Positions 47,416 through 58,960 of a stretch of DNA of 64,000 bases are shown here, piece after piece; the stretch's first letter is position 1; each line of letters starts with the position of its first letter. The stretch comes from Sindora glabra (Eukaryota > Streptophyta > Magnoliopsida > Fabales > Fabaceae), in NCBI GenBank assembly GCA_020226215.1, contig CM035234.1:11126713-11190712 (forward strand), given 5' to 3'. A program made the position numbers and the translations under genes. A model generated the notes under the pieces. That model had not been told where the DNA came from and did no database searches. It saw only the letters and a list, made by a program, of their open reading frames with translations.

Positions 47416-50400
47416 TTATATAATTTTAGAGATGAAAGTGATAATTATGCCATGCATAGATATAAGGATTTTCATGTAATATTGGGTTGACAATATTAAG
47501 GGTTACCATACTTGGTAGGAAACAATAACCAAATACAAATACATTCGATTTTGTATGGGTTCGAGTTGGACCAATATGTTTGCATGTTAATTAATTTAAC
47601 ATGAATAATAAATAAATTGATTTAAGATCAATTAAGAATTAAATAAATTAATATTTCAATTGTTTAAAAGTTTATGTTAAAATTTTAAAATTATTATTTA
47701 AAAATAGTTATTAGCTAATTTATGGATAAATATGTATTTTAAAAATATAAAGTTCACATTTTAATAAAATAATAATGATAATTTAATAAAATATCCCATA
47801 AATGGAAAAAATACTTGTAATTAAACATAATATGTATTTAAATTTAACAATAGAATTATAATATATATTTTATTAATGAAAATTTTTAAATAGGTTAAAT
47901 GAATTTATGTGTCAATATTTTTTTGTAATAGTAAGAATAATTAAATTACAAGACATACATATAAGAATTATATTACATTGATGAAATAAAATGAATGAAA
48001 ATAGAATAGAATAATCATTTTATAATTATGTTTGATATGATAAAAAATGAAATGAGTATTTTTATATTTGACACAATAAAATAATATAGGAATGAAATGA
48101 AAAAAATGTAGTTAATGACAATAATATTTTTATTACAAAAATACTAAATATCTTATTAAATAATTTAATATTATTAAAACACATGTTATAATCAATAATA
48201 AAAATTGCTACTAAACTTTACCATCAAAATTATAACTAAATGAAAATTTTATAATAGAGTCATAAAAATTAAAATTTACTAAATTTTTATATTAGATATT
48301 TTTGTGAAGAATACAAAAATATTATATTTTAAGTTTTATTTTAAATAATATAATTATTAAAAATTTTAATAACAAAATATAAAAAAATTAATATTTTTTA
48401 TTATATATTAATAAATAATAATATTAGAATATATAAATAAATAAGAAATATATATCTATAAAAAGTCATTTCATGAAAAATAAAATAATCCATCTTATCA
48501 CTTTTCTTATAATATGAAATTTTATTATTTGATAAAATAAATATTTTTTAAAAAATAAATATTTTCATTTCATAATGCATAACAAATAATTTTTTTTAAT
48601 ATTGTCTTTTCTATTTTCATGCCATTCAATTCAATTGGATGCAATTTAAGTATTGAATTCTGACTGTGAAAAAAGTATAAAATTTTAAAAAAATATTAAA
48701 TATCATTTAAATCAAAAAAATTTTTATGCATGTGCCAATATATTTCCATATAAATGAACTTGACACAACAATTATTATCTAAATCAAATATGGGTTGAGT
48801 AGCAGCTTCAAATTGTTATTAACTTTCTCGTGACCAAAATTCGTCCCGTAAACCCAATCGTTAACCCTTAACAACATGGAGACAAATAGACAATAAACCT
48901 TAAATGACGGGCCGTACTTGCCCATGATTCTTGCTCTGTGGCCATGTGATCACAGCTTGTTCCCCTAGGAGTTCTCGTGTCTTCGCGCTTATCAGTCACT
49001 TCATGCTTGTTTTGATTTCAAATTAGAGAGATTCCTTTTTATACACAACAAACTAGAGAGATTTAAAGTATGTCTACTAAATCAACAAAAAAATATTATT
49101 TTAATTACTTTTTAGATTTCGTTTATAATAGATGTATAATGATTAAGGAAAATAATAAATAATCTCAATTTTAAAAGAAAGAAATTATAAGTTATTAATA
49201 TATATTTTATTAAAAATTAACTAATAAATAAAATTATTAAATATTTATTTAGATTTCAAGAATATTTAAAAATAGATAATAAATGCAATCTTCATTTTTA
49301 AAAGTGATAGATAAATAAAAATATTTTTTTTAAAGTGACAATTGAAAAGGAATGGATGGAATAATAATGAAAGAATATAATAACATATTATTGAAAAACT
49401 AGTGTAAATCTCACATTGAATATTTATTGCATATAGCAATTAAAGATGCATCATTTTAATATATAAAATAAATTATATAATTAAAGGAAATTGTTAACCT
49501 TTGTTTTTATGCGAAAATTAGCAACCTGTACTTGCATTGAAAAATAATTCTATGTACTATTTTAATGATAATAAAATAATATAAAATATTTTAATAATTT
49601 TAATAAAAATATTGATTTAATATATATAATTTAACCTCATTTATTTTTATTCATTTTCATAATAAATATTTTTCTTAAATTAAGAAATTAATGATGACAA
49701 TAAATTGATTATAATATATACTTTTTATTTTTTATTCCTTCTTAAATTTCATTTTTAAAAAATTATTCTTATTTATTTATCATTTTAAAAAAATAAAACT
49801 ACATTTATTATCTTTTTTCAAATATCATCTTTATTATTTAAATAAATATCCAACAACTCTATTTATTAATTATCTTTTAGCAGGGACATATTACTAAATT
49901 ATATCTCATCTTTTTTAAAATTAAATTTATTTATTATTTTTAATTTTTTATATATTAATCTTAACTGATACTTAAAAATAATAAAAAGAGTATTATTTTT
50001 AAATTAATAATATAATTTTCCTATCCAATTAAACAAAGCGGAGATCGCTGACCCTAAACATTTCACTGGCCTTCATTTAAGTAATAGTATCGTGATGTGT
50101 TTGGGCATTAAAAACTATGCTTTGTCGGGTGTTCAACTGTTCATATTTCGTCAATATCTAGGTCTCTTTGGCACGCTGATTAAATGATTAAACAAAGGAT
50201 TATAAAATGTAAAAATATCTTAGAAATTAGTTTCTTCATTTTAATTTTATTTATTTAAAAAAAAATATTTTTTTTAAAAAATATTATTTATATATATTAA
50301 TAAAAGAATATTATACTATTTATATTTGTAATTAAAAATAATATTTCTAGTTATAATAATAAAAAAGTAATTTTTTAAATAAAAATTCATTTTAAAATTT

Positions 50401-50929
50401 TTTATATTTAATATTAAATAAATTATTTTTTAATATTTTATAATTAGATTTTATAAAGATATTCTTTATTAGAATAGATGGAATCTTTAAATATTAATCT
50501 TTTTCTTCGAAATCTACAAAATCCCAAATAAAAAAACAAATAGGCATGCGAGTTGCAAAACCCTAGTTTCCCCCGCTTATGGGCATGCCTTTATTTTTGG
50601 TGTTAATTAATTAATTCCAATTAGAGCCACATGCATGTGAGCCTTTTTTTTTTTTTAATGATGGTGCCTTGTGCGTGTATTATTCAAGTGAAGATAAATA
50701 AGAAGAGATAAGGGATTAAAACCACGTGATCAATTATACAAAGTAATGCTACATGCATTAAAATTGGATTTCATGTATAAATTATTATTAAATATAGAAT
50801 AATGGAATTGTAAATAATTAGAATTAGTTTATTTAATTTTCACTTCATAAATTATAGCAAGTTAAAAAAAACTATTTATTAAAATTTATAATCTCATATA
50901 GAAAATAAAAAAACTCATAAATATGTGTC
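47416..50929. other. AT-rich intergenic region
   Basis: No gene. 47980-48640 has weak inverted symmetry around GAAATGAAAATA / TATTTTCATTTC-type blocks and may be an old MITE. 48790-49020 and 50030-50160 are less AT-rich but hold no usable frame. Confidence 0.4.
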
Positions 50930-51655
50930 AGGTGACAAATCAAATTATATTACATGTACACAATGACATAAGTCAACTAATTAAAATAAACATGTACATT
51001 AATGATGTCAGTTGATGACTAAAAAATCATTATGTATCATAATGCATCATCTTAACCAATAAAAAAATTATCTTTTTAATAAATTAAAAGATTATAAACA
51101 TAAAAAATGTGATGCTTATATTTAAGCATTCTTAATATACCTATAAATAGATAATTTATTTGTATCATTCACAACAATAATAAGTCATTAGAAGAAAAGG
51201 TGTTAAGCTCTCTTAAAACTCTATCAACAAAGATAAAGAATTCGAATTCTTCAACTTCCATAAAAAACATTCATTTTGAGTTAAAGATTTTGATGACAAC
51301 ATTCAAGTTGGTAAATCTTTTCAAATTCAAATCCTTCATAGAGATTTAACCCTCAATTGAAGGTTATGCTTTTTATAACCATTCCTCAAAACCATGATTT
51401 AACCCTCAATTCAAAAACAAGTTTCATCCAAGTTTTCATTTGAAGTCAAGATTTAGCTTTCAATTCAAGAATAAGTTTTATCAAAACCCTTATTTGAAGT
51501 TAAATTCAACTATTCGATCCAATCCTTAATCAAAACAAAGTATTCACTATTTGATCTAAAGACCAAACTTCCTCAAAAGCCCTCAATTAGAATCTATTGA
51601 AGAGAAATTAGAAGATAAACTTGTATTTTTTTTTCAAAATAACAAAATTAGATAT
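50930..51655 (+). repeat. possible degenerate LTR fragment
   Basis: It contains TATAAATA at 51142-51149, followed by a leader-like stretch (CATTCACAACAATAATAAGTC, AAGAAAAGGTGTTAAGCTCT) and repeated CCTCAATT and TTTGAAGT motifs, a layout I associate with plant retrotransposon LTRs. No matching partner, primer site or target duplication was found. The part after 51550 is duplicated at 52317. Confidence 0.3.
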
Positions 51656-52316
51656 TGTTCCAACATAATCAAGATCAATAAAATTATTTATTTTGCATAA
51701 AATTTTCTATTAAGAAATTTTGTATGCATAAGGATAAATTTATAAAATTCAATTTAATGGATATAAAAAATTTAAAATATAATTTTAAATCTCATTTTTA
51801 GAATACACAACATTTTTTATATACCATATAAATCACTTAATTTTAAACCTTGAAAAAAGGGCAAAAAATCAGACACAATATCAATTCTCATGGTAATCTA
51901 ATAGGTGGTAGGCTAGAAATTGTAAGTTTAAACTCTCTGACCATGTATTAGGAAATATTAAAAGTTATGGTATCAGAAAAAATGACAGTAAATGTGTATG
52001 CTCAACCTAATCGTTTGAGCATAATTAAGAAGCAACATATATATCAAAAGCTATTAGTTTTGTCGGTGGAGAAGAGCAACTAAATTCCTCTTTTTTTTAA
52101 AAAAAAATAATTTCTTTTTCAAAAATTTAATTTTAATTCGTTAATAACGTAAAAAAAACATTAAATCATATTTCAATCACGCACTTTTATTTATTAAATA
52201 TTGATAAAACTTTGTTAATATTAGCATGTTAAACTCCTCTTTTAAATATAAATAACAGTACTAAAGAAATAATCAAATCCCAAAAAGAAAAATCGCAAAA
52301 GTTTACAAAATAGCTG
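51550..52316 (+). repeat. 767-bp tandem duplication, unit 1
   Basis: It starts at TTTGATCTAAAGACC. Nearly the whole unit recurs from 52317, including AGCCCTCAATTAGAATCTAT, ATTAGATATTGTTCCAACAT, GGCAAAAAATCAGACACAAT-like and GTCGGTGGAGAAGAGCAACT blocks. No coding potential is evident. Confidence 0.85.
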
Positions 52317-53588
52317 TTTGATCTAAGACCAAACATTATCAAAAGCCCTCAATTAGAATCTATCGAAGAGAAATTAGAAGATAAACTTTTTTTTTCAAAA
52401 TTGCAAAATTAGATATTGTTCCAACATAATCAAAATCAATAAAATTAATTATTTTGCATAAATTTCTCAATTAAAAAATTTTGCACACATAAGGATAAAT
52501 TTATAAAGTTCAATTTAATGGATATAAAAAATTTAAAATATAATTTTAAATCTCATTTTTAGAATATTCAACATTTTTTCATATAGCATATAAATAACTT
52601 AATTTTAAACTTTGAAAAAAGGGCAAAAAATTAGAGACAATATTTATTCTCATGGTAATCTAATAGGTGGTAGGTAAAGGTATACATGGATTTGGTTGGA
52701 CGGATTTCAAGCCGAGCTTTTGGGGTCGAAGTATATAAAATTCAAGGCCTAAATCTGGCTCGATCCATTTATATTTTAAAAAATTATTGCTTAGCTTGAT
52801 TTTTAAAATGAAAAGTCCAAAAGTTCAAAAAAAAATATTTTTTAATTTTTTAGTAAAAAATAAAATTTTAAAATAAAAAATATACATTTAAAGAGATAAT
52901 ATAATATTTAAATATATAAAATATTTAATTATATTAAATTAATTTTTTATATTAAATATAATTATATTATTAAAAATAAATTAATATAATCGAATCGATC
53001 AAGCCAAGTCAAGCTGGATTGAGTTGAGTCAGGTCTATTGAATTTTTTATCTTGACTCGACTTCGACCCAATTATTAATCATGAAAAAAAATCCAACAAA
53101 CTTATTGTATAAAAAAAATTTTAAATTCTATATTTTTTTGGGCTGTACGACCATATACAACTCTGTACAGCTCTACTAATAGGTTAATGGTAAGAAATTG
53201 TAAGTTTAAACTCTCTGACAATGTATTAGAAAATATTAAAAGTTATGGTATCACAAAAAATGACAGCAAATGTGTATGCTAAACCTAATCATTTGAGCAT
53301 AATTAAGAAGCAACATATATCTCAAAAGCTATTAGTTTTGTCGGTGGAGAAGAGCAACTAAAGTCCTCTTTTTTTTAAAAAAAATAATTTCTTTTTCAAA
53401 AATTTAATTTTAATTATTAATAACGTAAAAAAAACCATTAAATCATATTTCAAATACGTACTTTTAGGTATTAAATATTGATAAAACTTTGTTAATATTA
53501 GCATGTTAAACTCCTCTTTTAAATATAAATAACAGTACTAAAGAAATAATCAAATCCCAAAATGCAAAATCACAAAAGTTTAGAAAAA
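52317..53588 (+). repeat. 767-bp tandem duplication, unit 2, interrupted by an insertion
   Basis: Same order of blocks as unit 1, with about 500 bp of extra DNA at 52675-53175. Removing that and the short duplicated flank gives a length close to unit 1. Confidence 0.85.
52675..53175. mobile_element. hAT-like non-autonomous insertion in unit 2
   Basis: It is absent from unit 1 at the matching spot. The ends are imperfect inverted repeats: TAAAGGTATACATGG at the left and TAGAGCTGTACAGAG on the minus strand at the right. CTAATAGG occurs near both sides (52660-52667 and 53176-53183) but is not directly adjacent on the left, so the target duplication is unclear. No protein. The end style resembles the hAT at 37178 (TAGAGGTAGGCAT). 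Confidence 0.6.
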
Positions 53589-53654
53589 TTCCTTTAAATT
53601 TTCTTTTTCCTTTTTCAGAAGGATGTCGAGTTAGACTTTGAAAAGAAATAAAAT

Positions 53655-53689
<35 letters not shown>

Positions 53690-53690
53690 C
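53655..53690. repeat. (CATA)n/(TA)n microsatellite
   Basis: A short ACAT run passes into about 11 TA units. Confidence 0.85.
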
Positions 53691-54805
53691 CCAAAATGCA
53701 TATATATTTAACTTTTTGTTCTAACTGTTTTACTTTGTCTGTCACACTATCAATTTGAGTAATTTAATTAGTGTCATCTTTATTTTCTTGCCTTTGTCCG
53801 TCAGCCATTTACGAGTGGCGTGTGCTCAAGACACTTTTTAATAAATATTTTCAACGTCATTTTTCTCATTATAATATATATAATTTTACCACAATATTAA
53901 AAATTTTACTAAATTTTTAGGAGAAAATTTTTGGAAAATTTTATAAGTATTTGTTTTCATGAAATTTTTAATTATAATTTTACAAATGTATTAATTTTTA
54001 ATTAATTATATAACTAATTAATAATTATATTTATTGAATTATAATTATTAATACTAAATTAAAAAAATTATACACATATAAAATTATTATTAAAAATTTC
54101 ATAACATACACTTATGAAATTTCATCTAAATTTTCTTCTAATTTTTTTATTGCAGTTTGACAACCAAGGGAAATTAACTCTTAAATCTTCACATCCGCTT
54201 CCTTATGTGATGTCAAAAAAAAAATTATGATAAAAGTAATTAATAAAAATTAAAACTCAAGCTTCAAATAAAAAAGAAGATACAAAATTTTTTAAAAAAA
54301 TCATATATCACTTGAGAAAAAATTTCTCAATAAAAATATCTTATTTATTAAAATATTAGTGAAATAATATTAAAATTTAAATATTATAACAGGGCTAAAA
54401 ATATTTCCACCTCACACGTCAAATGGCTCAGAGTAATACAGAATCTACTAGATGTTTTTCCAAAACGTAACTAGAACAATGGAGGGGGTTCTATGCAAGA
54501 CAGATTCCTCCCCTTGTTCAATCCTGGTTGTTATTATATAGATATATATTATATATAAATTGACATTAAAAATATATAGAGTAATAATACAATTTCTAGA
54601 ATTATAAATATAAATAAATACATCTATGATTTTAGTAAAAAAATTAAATCTCTTAATTTAATTTCTCATACTCTCCTCACATTTGTACATATTTACAAAA
54701 CAAAACATTTTGTTAAAAATTGAACGGATCACAACGTTAATTTTAAAGAAATCGCGTTGTGCGTAAAATGTGAAAATTTTAAAAATAAATAACCTAAGTT
54801 TCAAC

Positions 54806-54807
<2 letters not shown>

Positions 54808-54847
<40 letters not shown>
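54808..54847. repeat. (TA)n microsatellite
   Basis: About 20 uninterrupted TA units. Confidence 0.9.
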
Positions 54848-54850
<3 letters not shown>

Positions 54851-55370
54851 AAGTGATGAGAAATTGGAAGTGGGGTGAAAAGTAATGTTATAATAAGTAG
54901 CGGGTATCGCGTTGAATATTGTTTTCCCCCGGAGTTAAAAGTAGCAATAAACAATCAGCGATCAGCACATGTTATTCAAAACTTAGGGGCTAATAATTAG
55001 GGTATCGTCCAAATTAAGCTAATTTATATTATTTTATTATAAAATAAATATAATATTTTTTATTATGAAAGTAATAATTATTATAATTTTTAAATTTGAT
55101 AATTAATATTATTAATTATTATTTTTATTATAATTAGTTATCATCTTTTATTCATAATATTGATATAAAATAATTCAAAAAATATAATTAAAAAATAAAT
55201 ATGTTTGATATTATTAAAATGAGATTTGATAATTTGTTTTAATATTTTTTATTTATTTTAATATTATAAATAAATAAAGAGATAAATAATTATAATAAAA
55301 ATTATTAATATCTATTATAAAATTTAAAAATATAATAATCACTATTTTTATTATAAAATTTTAATTATTG

Positions 55371-55480
55371 CCTGCGTTTGGCCTTTGACTTTTTCTCCAG
55401 TGTTTAACTGTTTGACCAGTAAAACAACGCATTGACTTGCGTCCATCCGTTGTTTTAAAACGCTGGCGGCCAAACGGGGC
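55371..55480. mobile_element. 110-bp GC-rich MITE in unit 1
   Basis: Absent from unit 2. Bounded by ATTG at both sides (55367-55370 and 55481-55484; three or four bases could be the target duplication). The ends are inverted repeats: CCTGCGTTTGGCC at the left and GCCCCGTTTGGCC on the minus strand at the right. It is much more GC-rich than its surroundings. Superfamily not assigned. Confidence 0.65.
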
Positions 55481-56373
55481 ATTGTCTTTTCTCTTTATCA
55501 TACCTGAAAGCTATAACGTGTCTTACTCTTAATTATTTTTCAAAAGTAATAATGATCATCAGAGTGATTATGTCCAATTAGGCGTGGAAATGACACTGAT
55601 AAAGGCAAAGTCGATGTCTGCCAAACTCTCATGCATGCATTAATGGAATTGTAAATTTTCATTAGAAAAATTAAATTTAAAAAAAAATTGTGATGCTATC
55701 AATGAAATTACAAAATTTGTTACGTATTCATACAAAGTTATAATTATTTATAAAAAGGGTATGACATCTTGTATATATAATTTCACCTTTATAGAAAAAG
55801 GAAAAATAAAATAAAATACCCTTAATCCAAAATGGTATATGATCGATACTGGAAACCACTTTTAACGGTGAAGATTCTTGAAGATTAATTAGCTACCAAT
55901 TGTCCATTCATTGATTTCAAATTCAAAGAGGTTGAAATGGGCCATCTTGAATCCATGCGCCATTTCTCTTCCCTTTAAGCCTATTGGAGATTTGTATGAT
56001 GCTGCATTGGCCTTTATCGCCAAACCAGAATTTAGTCCTTCCTTTCGCCTAATAAGACAACAGCCAAAATAGTTATTAAATAAAAAAATAGTAAATCACT
56101 ATCTCAATCCTTAATTTTTACTTATTTTTTAATTAAGTATTTACTATTAAAAGTTTAAAAATTCAATATTTATATTTATTTTTGGTTTTTAATTAAATAT
56201 ATATCGCCACTTTTTAATTAAATCTCGTTAGTAATTGCCACCTCTATATCATATTTTGTTCATTTAGGTTAACAATTATGAAAGAAATGATTAAATATCA
56301 TTAGGATTTTATGTTTTAACAACAAATAGTAAAGAAAATTATGATGTTAATAAGTTATTTTGCTTTTTTAGAA

Positions 56374-56569
56374 GAGTTTAAATCTAATTTATTATTAATA
56401 TAATTTTTTACATTATTAATAAATAAAAATATAATACATAAATAAATTTTAATAATTTTTATTGATAATAAAAATATTTTAATATTTTTGTTAATGTATT
56501 GCAAAATATAAATGGCCATATAATAATATAAAAATAATTTTAACCAATAATAAATCAAATTTAAACCCT
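56374..56569. repeat. palindromic MITE family, copy 5
   Basis: Ends GAGTTTAAATCTAATTTATT and AATAAATCAAATTTAAACCC. It lies inside duplication unit 1. Confidence 0.5.
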
Positions 56570-56968
56570 TTAAAAAAGAGCCTGAAGTCTAGTGCCTCTG
56601 AGTGATAAACTAATAATGTGTATTAAGTTATTGGCGAAATCTTAAAAAAATTAAAAGTCTCTAATTAAAGATAAAAATGTTAATTAGACCTTACTAAAAG
56701 TAGTATTGATTGGTTGAGTAAGACTACAATCATTAGTAAAGAATTGTTTTTTGCTTGTAAGCAAGCCAAACAATAGTGGTAGTTTGTTTTTGACTCTCCC
56801 ATACTTAAATCAGTAAAAGTAGAAGAGAGTGTATAGTAATAAAGAAAGAATAGAGTGAAATTGGAGAATATATCTAATTTAGGTGATTGGAATTTATAAA
56901 AAAAGATCATATATGTGATAAAATGATCATTTCATAGTGATTGAAAAAGGCTAATTAGGAGAAAATTA

Positions 56969-58960
56969 AGGGGCTAATAATTAGAGTATGGTCCAAGCTA
57001 AGCTAATTTATATTGTTTTGTTATAGAATAAATATAATATTTAAAGTTATAAAAATGATGACTATTATAGTTTTGAAATTTTATAATTAATACTGTTAAT
57101 CATTATTTTTATTATAATTATTTATTATCTTTTTATTCATAATATTGAAATAAAATAATAAAAAAGAATGTAATTAAAAAATAAATATATATTTGACATT
57201 ATTAAGATAAGATTTAATAATTTATTTTAATATTTTTTATTTATTTTATTATTATAAATGAATGAAGAGATAAATAATCATAATAAAATTAAAAATTAAA
57301 AACTATTCATATTTATTATAAAATTTAAAAAATCACTATTTTTATTTAAAAATTAATTGTTATCTTCTCTCTTTATCATACCTGAAAGCTAATAACGTGT
57401 GTTATTCTTAATACTTTTCCAAAGTAATAATGATCATTAGAGTGATTATGTCCAACTAGGCATGTAAATGACGCTGAAAGAGAAATGTCTATGTCCGCCC
57501 AACTCTCATGCATGCACTCATGGAATTGTAAATTTTCATTAGAAAAATTAAATTTTAAAAATATTTGTAATGCTATCAATGAAATTACAATGTTTGTTAC
57601 GTATTCATACAAAATTATAATTATTTATAAAATGGGTATGGGATTTTGTAGATATAATTTCACACTTTATAGAAAATGGGAAAAATAAAATACCCTATTT
57701 CTATTGAATTATGCTTTATGGTTAACTTTCTCCCTAAAATTTAAAACTTAACTATAACTTACTCCATCAACTACGATTCAAGTAGAAGAAAGTGAGCCGG
57801 GTTTATAACATTGTGATCAGGCAATTCAGATTTGGCAGTGTTCCCGGTTGAGGAATTTTGACCGCTGTTAAGGCTCCCTTTATTACTCTAACATTTATTT
57901 TTTTAATCTTTAAAGAAATTAAATATTGCCCAAAAAAATTAACTCAAGTAATATATAATACTTTTAGAAAGCCTTTCCATCGTTCTCATCTTGAATTTGG
58001 TCCCAAAATCATGTGTGTATACATTTTGTGACTTGATTACTCCTATCCATAATTTTAAAATTTGAATCGGACCAATCAATTAAACAAATGAATCAATGAA
58101 TCGATTAACGAGTTAATGTAATTAAGATCTTTAAATAAAAAATGCATGTGAATTGATAGAAATTAATAAAAATTAGTGTGAATTGAACAAAATCGATGAA
58201 TTGCATAATTTTTTTAAAATAAAATTTTTATAATTTTATAATAATTGAGATATAATATCTTTATAATTTCATAACAATTATTAAAGAAATGGTTAAATAC
58301 CATTTGGAATTTATGCTTTCAAGACAAATAGTAAAGAAATTTATGATGTTAATGAGTTATTTTATTTTTTAGAAGAGTTTAAATTTAATTTATTATTTGT
58401 GTAAATTTTTTTACATTATTTATGAATAAAAAGATAATACATCAATAAATTTTAACAACTTTTACTAATAATAAGAATATTTTAATATTTTTTTTGTTGT
58501 TGTATAGCAACACTTAAATGGCTAGATAATAATATAAAATTAATTTTAATCAATAATAAATTATATTTAAATCTTTTAAAAAAGAGCCTAGAGTCAAGTG
58601 GCTCTTGATGATGAATTGATAATGTGTATTAGGCTATTGATGAAATCTTTTTAAAAAATTAAAAGTATTTAATTAAGGATAAGAGTATTAATTAGACATT
58701 ATTAGAAGTGGTAATTGGTTGAGCACGGCAAGGATCACCAGTAGGAAATCACTTTTCCCCTCTAAGCAAGCCAAATAATGGTGGTGGTTTGTTTTTATCT
58801 TTTCAATGCTTAAGTCAGTAAGAATGGAAAAGAGTATATAATAGTGAAGAAAGATTAGGGTGAAATTAGAGTGTACTAGGCTTAGGTGATTGGTATTTAC
58901 AAGAGAGATCATACGTGGGTTAAATTGGTCATTTCATAATGATAAATGAAGGCTAATTAG
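56969..58960 (+). repeat. 2-kb tandem duplication, unit 2
   Basis: It starts AGGGGC at 56969, 1984 bp after unit 1. The end is set by the last shared block GGCTAATTAGGA near 58950. The homologous minus frames at 56680-56910 and 58688-58912 exist only because the DNA is duplicated. They have many substitutions and are not treated as genes. Confidence 0.8.
58375..58577. repeat. palindromic MITE family, copy 6
   Basis: The duplicate of copy 5 in unit 2, starting GAGTTTAAATTTAATTTATT and ending AATAAATTATATTTAAATC. Confidence 0.5.

Larger units (their letters stand above)
53589..54984. other. AT-rich intergenic region
   Basis: No gene. Holds TA microsatellites at 53655-53690 and 54808-54847. 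Confidence 0.45.
54985..56968 (+). repeat. 2-kb tandem duplication, unit 1
   Basis: It starts AGGGGCTAATAATTAG. Two blocks recur in unit 2: 54985-55830 matches 56969-57705, and 56270-56965 matches 58276-58960. Landmarks include ATCATACCTGAAAGCTA, AATAATGATCAT, CTCTCATGCATGCA and AAAAGAGCCT. The stretch 55830-56270 does not match unit 2, so that part has been replaced or has diverged. No gene is supported. Confidence 0.8.

Noticed and set aside
53506..53745. 79-codon minus frame
   Set aside because: Half is TA-repeat translation; the rest lies in a non-coding duplication unit.
56680..58912. Homologous minus frames at 56680-56910 and 58688-58912 as a gene pair
   Set aside because: Similarity is explained by the 2-kb DNA duplication. 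The substitutions change amino acids freely, with no sign of protein constraint.
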